Source: Rhodosporidiobolus odoratus
Lineage: Eukaryota; Basidiomycota; Microbotryomycetes; Sporidiobolales; Sporidiobolaceae
Assembly: GCA_034387635.1 (NCBI GenBank)
Contig: JAOANU010000014.1
Span: 496,001-560,000, forward strand
DNA: 64,000 nucleotides
Direction: 5' to 3'
Of this stretch, positions 1 to 12,600 are shown in pieces. The stretch's first letter is position 1, and every line of letters begins with the position of its first letter. Under the pieces are notes generated by a model that made no database searches, was not told the DNA's origin, and worked only from the letters and a program-made list of their open reading frames with translations. The position numbers and the translations under genes are program-made.

Positions 1-965
1 CGTTCAGCAGGCACTCGACAACACCCATCAGAGCCCGACCCAATGCTTTTTCTGGCGCTTCTTTGCCGCCTAATGCATTATCAGCTACCCACCTCTCGAT
101 CTCCTTGTAAGTCTTGAGAAGGTCGTTCTTAAGACGAGGCGCGAGCGAGGCGTCCTTGATCGAGGTCTTGAGGATCGACTTGTAGGTGTCAATGTGAGGT
201 CGGAGAGTGTCGAGCGGGAGGGGAGGCAGGGGAGAGGAGGCGGAGGAGGCGTTGAGTAGAGGGTGCCAGTAAAATGTGTAAAGCCAGTCTAGGGCCTGCG
301 CGAGCCCGATCATGATCAATACAGCGCACCCGAAGCAATGCGCACGAAGAGAGAAGCTGGTCTTGCCTGGCGGGCGGCATCCCTCAACACGCTTAGGGAT
401 GGCAACTCCTCGTGAGTTGCTTGGTGTCGCAGCTCGACGAACCACAGCGGTAGTCCAATCTGAGCCGCCAATGAGGCGATCGAACGGGCATAGTAGGTCG
501 TCTGAAGCGGATCCACGAGTGAGTTGACGAATCTGGAGGGACGAACGAGTCCAAGAAGAAAAGGGACAAGCGGATAGAGTCAGGGCAGGCGCGGCCACGG
601 GGAAGAAAGCAAAACGCGACTGACCTGATGATGGCCATGGAGTAGGAGAGCCTCAGCTCGGCGGGGGAAGGTGCTCGGGCGGTGGAAGTCGACGGACAAT
701 CAACCAGGATGAGGTCGAGGAGGTTGGCTGTACTTTCCACGGCATGAGGACAGTTTCCTCTCGCAATCCAGACTTTGATCTGCGGTAGAGTAAGCGGTAT
801 GAGCGATCTCAACGGCACTGGGGGGCTCTGTCAAGGCGGACTTACCCTGTCGAGACCATCGCGTTGCAAGTCGTTGTTGGCATCCGAGAGAAAGAGCCTC
901 GAGTAGACGAGTTCAAGTTCAGCTGGGCATGACCAGGGAGTTCTCCTCGGTAGTACAGTTGGCAT
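1..965 (-). CDS. LAS1: Las1-like rRNA-processing protein (5' part, runs off left edge)
   Basis: Las1 is the scaffold of the Las1-Grc3 complex that cuts ITS2 during 60S ribosome maturation. Four exons are visible: 965-846, 779-625, 532-367 and 295 to beyond position 1. The spliced protein starts MPTVLPRRTPW and carries the family core: W-x-x-RG-x-x-PHAVESTA, then LRLSYSMAIIRFVN, then GLPLWFVELRHQATHE with LPSL-x-x-LR, and a downstream ALDWLY-x-FYW segment. Frames join at every junction. Intron 3 (366-296) begins GCAAG after CAG and ends CAG, so it is a GC-AG intron. The C-terminal half is outside the window. The gene is divergent from DBP2, with 230 bp between start codons. The identification is confident from the RHxxTH region. 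Confidence 0.9.
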
Positions 966-1195
966 GTGTGGTACTCTGGCTGAGATCGAGGTGAGTTAAG
1001 AATGACTTGTAATTCAGATTACTGTATGTACAGTATAGACTGTGTTGTATTCAAAGGGACCAAGCTGCTCAACTTGGACAAATGGGCGACAGATCTTCTT
1101 CCTCTTTTTCTTCCCCCATCTCGCTCTCTCTGCTTGTAAAGAGCAGTACCGCTTGCTCTTCTCCTCTCACCAAAACCCCCTACTCAGACTCAGAC
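966..1195. promoter_or_regulatory. Shared LAS1/DBP2 divergent promoter region
   Basis: These 230 bases separate the LAS1 and DBP2 start codons and must hold both 5' UTRs and promoters. The DBP2 side has a pyrimidine-rich leader (about 1095-1185), typical of the highly expressed genes in this window. I see no clear TATA box in a plausible position. Both genes serve ribosome biogenesis, so co-regulation is plausible but is an inference. Confidence 0.45.
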
Positions 1196-4390
<3,195 letters not shown>

Positions 4391-4799
4391 GCAAGGTAGT
4401 GCCTGCGCTTGTTTCCCTCTGTTCCCACTTTCGCTCTTTCCTGCCTTTTGTTATACCCCCCTACCTAGCGCTCTCCGTGGTTCTCTCTCTCGATCTCTGT
4501 GTGTGCTTGTGGCAATATAGACAGGCTTGTCGTTACACATACCTCGGTCGTCGGAGCGCTTGAATGAAGTTGGATGCGAAAAGACTGCGGGATACCTCGT
4601 ACGGCACTTGCAGTGCGAGCTGCTTCCAGCGCGAGAAGGCTCCTGCGAAGTAGAGCCTCGTTGAGCCTTTCGCCCCCGGAGCATGGCCAAAGGCGGAAAA
4701 GGAAAAACGGGCTGCGAGGAATACGGTACAGAACGAGCGAGGAAGCATTCGGGCGAAATCTGAATGAGCTGAACTCCTGTTCTACCCTCGGACTCAAAA
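4391..4799. other. DBP2 3' flank, no gene
   Basis: This stretch lies between the DBP2 stop codon and the minus-strand tRNA-Cys. It should contain the DBP2 3' UTR. I see no convincing coding sequence. Confidence 0.5.
4796..4799 (-). terminator. Pol III terminator of tRNA-Cys copy 1
   Basis: A run of A on the plus strand (4796-4800) gives the discriminator U followed by four T residues on the tRNA sense strand. This is a minimal RNA polymerase III terminator. Confidence 0.75.
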
Positions 4800-4883
4800 A
4801 GCACCGACCCGGGTTTGAACCAGGGACCTGACGATGTGAGCGAAGCACTGCAGTCGACCGCTCTGCCACTGAGCTATCGGTGC
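4800..4883 (-). tRNA. tRNA-Cys (anticodon GCA), intron-containing, copy 1
   Basis: The 84-nt gene folds as a cloverleaf: acceptor GCACCGA/TCGGTGC (7 bp), D stem GCTC/GAGC, T arm CCTGG-TTCAAAC-CCGGG. The anticodon loop begins CTGCAG, giving anticodon GCA. A 12-nt intron (TGCTTCGCTCAC) fits after position 37, and the mature RNA would be 72 nt before CCA. U73, the main tRNA-Cys identity base, is encoded. In my fold the anticodon stem has one U-U mismatch (28-42), which is a weak point. It is identical to the copy at 7490-7573 but in the opposite orientation. Confidence 0.88.
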
Positions 4884-5118
4884 TGTTGAAGTAGCAATCA
4901 CGCGGGTATGATATAGATACCTAAAAACCGACACGCCCTGCCTTTCTCGTCTGCAGCCTGCCTGACGGTCCTTCTTGGCCGACGGCAGTCCTGGCAGAAT
5001 GCTGACGCGACGACGGTCCATGGCGCTGTTGCAACGTATTGTCGAGGTCGCGATCGCAACGCGTGAAGGATGCGACAAATCACTTTTACCTCTACCACTG
5101 CCCTCGGACAGCTCAAAT

Positions 5119-7108
5119 ATGGGTGAGTGCCAGCTTAGAAGGCACCTTAGATGGTCTCCTGACGCCCTGCCCTGCGCCCTGCTCTCCCATACCGTTTCCT
5201 CGTTTTCTCGATTTGTGCGTTCTCTCCCCACTTTCAGCTCAATGCAGCGCGCTGTGCTAACTTGCGGCCTTCCTGTCCGACAGTCTGACACGCAGGTATC
5301 AAAGGACTCACCGCGCTCATCAATGACAATGCTCCAAAGGCTATCAAGCAGGCGGAGATGAAGACCCTCTTCGGTCGCAAAGTAGCCATTGACGCGTGCG
5401 TTCACCCTGCTCCGTTCTGTCCTGGAGATGCAGTACTGAACGCTCCATGCCTACAGCTCCATGTCGATCTACCAATTCCTCATTGCCGTGCGTCAGCAGG
5501 ATGGTCAGCAGCTCATGAACGAAGCTGGCGAGACGACCAGTCACCTTATGGGGCTCTTCTACAGGTGCATCGTATGCCTTCACTGCTGTGAGCGTCGTGA
5601 AGCTGATGCAAGAAGATTTGCAGGACAATACGTATGGTAGAAAACGACCTAAAGCCTTGTTACGTCTTCGATGGGAAACCGCCTCAGCTCAAGTCTAATG
5701 TGGTATGTGACATCGATCAAGCTCTGTCCCTGAGCTGCCTCTGAATACCACCGTCACACACCCTCTTGCAGCTCAAGAAGCGTTTCTCCAACCGTCAAGA
5801 AGCCAAAGAGGATGAGGTCGAGGCAAAGGAGACTGGTACAGTTGATATTGTTGTATAACTTTGTTCTCGCTGCCATACTGACTTGCTTCTCCGAACGACA
5901 GGTACAACGGAGGACGTCGACAAGCTCAACCGCCGTCAGGTCAAAGTCACGAGGGAACATAATGAAGAATGCCGCAAGCTTCTTACCCTGATGGGCATTC
6001 CTTGGGTCGAAGTAAGATTGGCCTCGTGTCCCCGAAGCTCGAAGCCGAAGCAACTACTGACGAGGTACTCACAGGCTCCATCGGAGGCCGAAGCTCAATG
6101 CGCAGAATTATGCCGCGGTGGTCTCGTGCGTTTGCCTATCCTTGTCGCTTACTTTCCACTGACTTTACTCTCACCGCCTAGGTCTACGGCGCAGGCTCCG
6201 AAGATATGGACACGCTCACCTTCAACTCGCCTATCGTCCTTCGTCACCTGACATTCTCCGAAGCTCGCAAAATGCCGATTGACGTGATCAGCCTGGAGAC
6301 GGTCCTAGAGGGATTGGAGTTGACTATGAGCCAGGTAGGTATCCCATCATATCTTCTGTGCGACTCGTGCTGACTTGCATGCACTACCAGTTTATCGATA
6401 TGTGTATGCTTTGCGGCTGCGACTACCTCGAGCCAATCAAGGGTGTCGGTGCCAAGACGGCTCTCAAGCTCGTCAAGGAGTACGACTCGATGGAGGACAT
6501 TCTCGCTCACCTCAAAAAGGGCAAGAACCAGCCTCCTGAGGACTGGCCGTACGAGGAGGCCAAGAAGCTCTTCGAGACGCCGGAGGTCAAGCCCTCAAGC
6601 GAAATCAATGTACGTGTTTGCCTGGTGTTGTACCAACGCAGAGCTGATGCTGTACGACCGGGCAGCTCGAGTGGAAGGCGCCGGATGTGGAGGGGCTGGT
6701 AGACTTCCTCGTGCGGGACAAGGGCTTTTCGTACGTTCCGCAACCCCCCTCGAGACTGCTTGGTTCTGTGACTGACGCAACCTTCATGCCCAGGGAGGAA
6801 CGCGTTCGCAAAGGTGCCGACAAGCTCAAGGCCCGCCTGGCGTCGAAACAGCAGGGTCGTCTCGATGGTTTCTTCACTGTCAAGCCCAAAGAAGGTGGCA
6901 CTAGTGCCAAGAGGAAGGTGCATGCTGTTTCCTGCTGTTCCTTCACCCACCAAACCGCCCAGCGTCGCGACCTTTGTAGCGACGAGCGCTCGCTTACTTG
7001 CTTCGTCCCTCCTCGTCACGCTCTCTCCCACAGGCTGATGACAAGAAGGATGCGAAAGGGTCGAAGAAGGCGAAGACTGACACCAAAGCCAAAGGCAAGA
7101 AGAAGTAA
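5119..7108 (+). CDS. FEN1: Flap endonuclease 1 (Rad27/FEN1)
   Basis: Structure-specific 5' flap endonuclease for Okazaki-fragment maturation and long-patch base excision repair. Exon 1 is only ATGG (5119-5122); the next exon starts at 5296, so the protein begins [18 protein letters not shown], the invariant FEN1 N-terminus. The N domain (including [11 protein letters not shown]), the I domain ([11 protein letters not shown], then [13 protein letters not shown]) and the helix-hairpin-helix ([17 protein letters not shown]) are all present across multiple exons. Near the C-terminus QGRLDGFF is a canonical PCNA-binding PIP box, followed by a Lys-rich tail ending KGKKK. Nothing is broken. The gene lies between two inverted tRNA-Cys copies. 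The catalytic acidic residues lie in the conserved blocks seen. Confidence 0.95.
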
Positions 7109-7489
7109 AATCGCGGCGTAGCATGCGTTCGCTCTCCGCTTGTTGTAGCGATTCCACTCTTACCGCTTGTATCTTACCCCTTTCACACCTAGTCATATCC
7201 TACCCTGCTTGTAGAGACAACGTACGGTGCAGCAACTTGCGAGCTCCGCCATACCGCGACCAGACCGACTTGAGGCAGACGCTGAAGTATCTTCGAAAAC
7301 GGGTCTGCAATTTAGACTGCAGCTTTCTGTCGACTGTGGGTCGTAACGGAGGTTTATTTGCGGAGGAGCGGCAAGCGACGGACGGTCAGCTTGTCCGAAC
7401 AGCCGGAGAGGGAATGCCGCATCAAACTGAGAAGCGGGCGCCACACGTACGCTCTATGTATTTACTTTGCAACCACGCTGTCCTCGTGC
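7109..7489. other. FEN1 3' flank, no gene
   Basis: Spacer between the FEN1 stop codon and the plus-strand tRNA-Cys. No coding sequence or RNA gene was recognised. Confidence 0.5.
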
Positions 7490-7573
7490 GCACCGATAGC
7501 TCAGTGGCAGAGCGGTCGACTGCAGTGCTTCGCTCACATCGTCAGGTCCCTGGTTCAAACCCGGGTCGGTGCT
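7490..7573 (+). tRNA. tRNA-Cys (anticodon GCA), intron-containing, copy 2
   Basis: All 84 bases are identical to the copy at 4800-4883, including the 12-nt intron and the encoded U73, but on the opposite strand. The flanking sequences are unrelated, so the identity is confined to the gene itself. This fits a dispersed tRNA copy or concerted evolution, not a recent segmental duplication. Confidence 0.88.
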
Positions 7574-7578
7574 TTTTT
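7574..7578 (+). terminator. Pol III terminator of tRNA-Cys copy 2
   Basis: Five T residues follow the discriminator T directly, the normal RNA polymerase III stop signal. Confidence 0.8.
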
Positions 7579-7757
7579 GCATGGACCGCCACCAGTCGGG
7601 CCGTGCGAAGCACAACGCTGGCCGGCAGCATGCAAGCCCGTCTCTGTACGCGTGCGTGGGTGTGCAGATAAGGCGCTAGCAGCAGTCTGCAGAGAGAGAC
7701 CCTCCGCGCGAACTCCGTTTCACCTTTGGATCGACTGGCACAGCGCTCGATCTGCTC

Positions 7758-9432
7758 ATGCTGCCACGACACCACCTAAGACCAGCTCAACCACTCTTAA
7801 GCTTTCCTCCAGAGCCGCCTAGACCATCCCTCCCGCGACGAGAGGAGGAAAGGCCCCGCTCCACCCTCTTCAAAGTAGTCGCTTTCCTCCCCCTCGTATT
7901 CATCTTTGCGCTGCTTGCGTTTGCCGCCTACGCATTACTGTGGTCTCTCTGCGGTGTGAGCCTCTTCCGCAGCTTCCTCGTCGCGTTGTGACTGATTTGT
8001 TCACTCTCGACAGTACCTCCTCCGACGGGGTCACTACCTCAAGTCTGTCGCATACGCCGTACCAGGCGCTTGGCTCCTCTTCGGATGCGGCGGAAACGTG
8101 TGGATGGCATACTGGCGGGGAGGCGGCATCGTACCCGGAGCTGGGCAGTGGAAAAGGAGGGACGAGGAAGAACAGCTCGAGCGAGAAGGGGTCAAGGACG
8201 AAGTCGAGCGCTTCGTGCTCGGAGAGGAGGATGACCGGGAAGAAGAACAGCTGGGTCGGGGTGAGGCGGAAGAAGCTCGGGAGGAACAGGCACTGCTTGA
8301 CGGACAGGAGGAAACGGGAGCCTTGGGAGACACGGGTCATGGGAGCAAGCACCATGCAATTCAGGTCAAGAGCGACGGAAAGGCGAGGTTCTGCCGAAAG
8401 GTACGCCCTGGCCCTGTTTTGCATTCAATTCCCATGCTTAATAGCCTTTCTCGCAGTGCTGCGTTTTCAAACCTGATCGTTCCCACCACTGCTCGACATG
8501 CCGCCGATGCGTGCTCAAGCTCGACCACCACTGTCCGTGGCTCGGAGGTGGCTGCGTGGTGCGCTTACGTGCCCCGTAACAGCGTTGCAAGCAGCGTGCT
8601 TACATCTCCTTTCGATACAGGGCTGGGCAAATTACAAGTTCTTCCTGCTTTTCCTCCTATATACCGGTGCATTGGGCATCTTTGTCGGCGCTGTGCTCTT
8701 CCATGAGCTAGCAAATTACGTAGACGACGTCGAACAAGTGGGTCCTACACTCTGGCCATCCTTTTCCAGCGCCCGCTCACCCGGTCTACCTCCGTACAGG
8801 GCTTCGAGCTCGCCCCCATATCCTGGGCCTTAGCCGCTTTGCTTGGATGTATCTTTGGAATAGCCGTCGGGCTCTTCGGGCTCTACCACCTTTACCTTGC
8901 CTGCAATAACCGGTACCTTCTGTGTTCTCACGTTTCAGGCTTTACCTTCCCACTCACAGGCCCTTCTCCGCCCATAGCTCGACAATCGAGGCCATGGAAC
9001 ATCCCACCTCGGTATTACCCGGCGCACAGCCGCCGCGAAGACAGGAGCTGGACTATAAGCAACGTCGACGTCTCGCTTCCGCCGCTCGGCAGTTCAACAT
9101 CTATGACCTGGGCGTCAAGGAGAATTTGCGACAGGTATTCGGGGGAAAAGAGAGGGCGTGGGAATGGGTGATGCCGTGGGGCTGGCCGTGCGTCCCTCGC
9201 GGTGTTCTTGATGCCGTCTCACCTAAACGTGACCTCCCACGCTACATACCGCAGCCCCGGCGACGGTCAAACCTTTCCCATTGACGAAGAAAAGCTGCAC
9301 AAGCTGCGGCGGGCGACGGAGCAAGTCTACGCCGAGGCCGCAGGACGAGCGTTGACGAGCTCGGGAAGAAGAAGCGGGGACTACAGTGACATGGAGCCTA
9401 GTGACGAGGACGGGCCAATCCGGCGGGCGTGA
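7758..9432 (+). CDS. DHHC-type palmitoyltransferase (Pfa3-like)
   Basis: Integral membrane protein S-acyltransferase. Two N-terminal membrane spans (around [15 protein letters not shown] and [14 protein letters not shown]) are followed by an acidic, Glu/Arg-rich cytosolic linker of about 70 residues. Then comes the Cys-rich domain: [33 protein letters not shown], then VGWANYKFF and two more spans. A TTxE-like motif appears as STIEAMEH. The C-terminal tail is about 100 residues and ends PIRRA. Introns include one after LCGY's Gly (GT|gtgagc), one after CRK and one after WGWP. The start at 7758 is the first ATG in frame with the first span. The usual N-N after DHHCPW is replaced by G-G. Substrate is unknown. 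It is tail-to-tail with RAD50. Confidence 0.85.
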
Positions 9433-9682
9433 CTTACCGAGCTTCACGATACCACAACCTTGTTGAATCCTTTCTAGCACCGGCGCACGGAGCTCTTTTC
9501 CGCCTCGCTTGCCTTCGTTCATGTGATCGACCGGAGGCGGAAAGATAATCGGTGGTATTTGCGCAAGGGGGCGGGTATAGAAAAGCTACGGCTACAAGCG
9601 AAAAGGGAAGACGAAACGGGAAGACGAAAAGGGAGGTTGAATAGGGAGGACGATTAGGGAAAGAAAGACATCGAGTAGTTTC

Positions 9683-12600
9683 TAGGTGAGGCGTTGACGC
9701 TCGATCTGCGAGACCTGACCACCTTCACCACGAGAGACGCGCCAGTACCTGCGAGAGACTCGTGAGCACAGTGCGAGGTTGTAAAGAAGAGACGACTCAC
9801 TTGTCTAGCACGCCAGATCCACCGAGCGTTTCGAGGAATTGCTCGTCGTGCGTGATGACAATCAGCTGGAACTGCACGTGCATAATAGGTGAGCTTCGAT
9901 AAATGAGTGAGCTGAGACTGGTCGGCTAACATTGTCCTGATTCTTGCGCTCCTTGATGAGCCTGCGGGTGATGGAAGACAATCGTGAGCTGAGTCTGTCA
10001 ACAGAGACGGAGCCAGCTTACTCAGAAAGCGATGCGGCGAGCGCCTGGATGTTAACGTGATCGAGATTGGTCGTCGGCTCGTCCAGCGCCATGATGCCGC
10101 AATTGACGGAGAAGGATTCTGCAAGCGCGAGCCGAATGATGATGGAGGCGAGGACCTTTTGTCCGGCACTGCAGCGACCGCGCATGTCCATCTCGGTCGT
10201 GTCCTTGAACATGACCACCTGCGGCAAGGAATTGGGAAGCTCAGCGAGTCTCCGGCTGAAAGGTGGGAAGCAGTCTCGACGAACGCGATAGTTGTACGAG
10301 CGAGCCGTGCCCGTAGTCTTGCCTTCGGCGTCCGACTTGATCATAATCTTGTCGATATCTGCGAGTCGCGACAAGGTGAGAAGAGGAAGGATGGGTAAGG
10401 GAAAAAGGCGCACCAGTCCCTTGGTAGGTCTTCGTCCATAACTCCGCGATGGTGTCGTTGATCTCTTTCATCTTCAGGCCGTGGAAGCGCATGATGGCAC
10501 TGTGGGAACAGGTTAGGATTGGCCGAGGCGCATAAGGTTATCAAAGACTAAAGAAAGAACGAACCCGTCCAAGGCCTTCTGCAGCTTCTCGAGATCCTGA
10601 GTTGCCATCTCGGCAGTCTGCAAAAATCATCGTGAGAGGAGCGAACTCGTCCAGCTTCTGAGAGGCTACGCACCTTGACGTTGATCAGCTCGCGGAGATA
10701 CTTGTGCTCGATGTCCTTGTATTCGGTGTTGAGCTCTTCCCCCTTCTCGCCCTCGTCGTTCTTCATCGAGCTGATCTCACCTCCGATGCGAGCTTGCTGC
10801 AAGTGTATAGAATGGTAAGCTCGGAAAAGCGGACGAGGTCAGGTAAAGCCCGCTGACCTCGGACTGCAACGACGTTTGCTTCCTCCGTTGCTCATTATAG
10901 TCCGTCTCGAATTTGCGGTAAGCCTTCCTCGCGCTGTCCTCGTCAAGCGACTCGATCTGTGCATCAATTGCCTGTAACGCCTTCTTCTCGGTGCGAAGAC
11001 GCAGGTTGTCCTGGAAGTTGCGGAGGACGGCGCCCGAGTCGGCGAGAGTCTGATCGAATTGCGAAAGCTGAGCTTGCAGCTGCGCAATACGTTGCTTCGT
11101 GTCGCCGATGACCGTGTCGTGCTGTTCCAGCTCACGCTCGCATTTGCGCAACTCGTTTTCGCCCCCTCGAGTTTCGTAGCTGCAAAACGGAGAGAAAGGT
11201 CAGTATAGCCTACGCTGAGAGCGAGGGAGAACCAGCGCGTACCCCTTGATTTCGCGCTTATTCAGATCGAGCTGCTCAGCGCTCTTGTTGAAGGCTTGTA
11301 GCTGCCTACTCGCGGCGGACTCGTCGCGGGTGAAGTCGGCGCGAAGTGTGGAAAGCTCGTTCTCCTTCTGGCGAATCGGAGCGATGGCATCGTTGAGACG
11401 CTTGTCGAGGTCCTGGTGTGGTGTACGAAACAGCGGATGAGTATGGTTGGAAGAGACCATCGAGAAAGGGGAGACTAACCTTAGAGTCTTTCTCGAACCT
11501 GGCCACATCTTCACGAGCCTCGACTTGACGCTGCTCCAACCCTTCCTTGTCCTTCAGCTCCTGCTTTCTGCGAGCGAGTTCCATCTCGCGCGAGTGGATC
11601 GTGCTCGAGAGGGTCTGGAGGGTGCTTGTCGCCGTTTGTTGCTCGTTGCGGATCTTGTCGCTCGCGGCTTTGACGGCGCGACTGCGCGAGCGCCAAAGTC
11701 AGTGCGGATGCAATACAAGAGGGGGTGGCAATAACGTACAGCTGTTCCGATAGCTCGGCAAGCTGCGCCTGAATGTCCTCAGTCGTGGCGGTTGAACCGG
11801 TCGCCGACAACTCCGACTCAAGCTTCGATACCTCCCTTTCGACATCCTCACACTCGCGGTGTAGACGCATGACCTCAGTCGCCGTCTTCCTCAGAGCCTG
11901 AAGATCTCGCAAGCGATCCTTGTGCTCGCCCAACGTTGAGGCCGTCTCTTCCGCCTTTGCACGAGCCGGTGCGAGCTTTTCCTCTTGCACGGTGGCGGCT
12001 TGCTCGGCCGCTGGCAGCTCTTCTTGTGAGATCTTGGTGTAGGTCAGCTCGACCGGGACGAGCTTCTTGAGTTCGGCGATCTGCTTCTCCCAGCTGCGGT
12101 GGTCTTCTTTCGCTTGGCGCATTTCTGCCGGAGCGCGTTCTTTGCGGGTTTTCACCTGGCGAGATGAAGAACATCAGCTGACGAACGATGGTGACGAGAG
12201 GACTACTTCACGTACGTATCGCTCGAGGTCAGGTAGCTCGTCACGAGTGAGACCGCGGTCGCAACCAGCACAGACATGGTTCTTCTGCGCCTTTTTGAGA
12301 ATCATGTCGTAGAACTGCTGCACTGACTCTTGCTGGGTGAGTGTCCTGTGCACGGCGACAAGTTGGGTCAGCATATGCTGAAAGAGGCAAGTCGAGCGAG
12401 ATACGCACATCTTGCAGGCGGCGAGCTCTTCTTCCGCCTCTTGCAGCGCGCCTTCCACCGTCGTAGCATCAGTGTCGATGTCCTTCATCGCGTTCGAAAT
12501 CTTGGCCTTAGCAGCTATGGACGGCAAAGGGAGATCAGCTTCGGAGTACAGAAGGGGAAGAACAGAGAAAGAAACGCACAGTCAGCTGTCGTACGCAAGT

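Noticed and set aside
4800..7573. Terminal inverted repeats of a mobile element carrying FEN1
   Set aside because: The inverted repeats are exactly the tRNA-Cys genes; flanks differ and FEN1 is a normal chromosomal gene.
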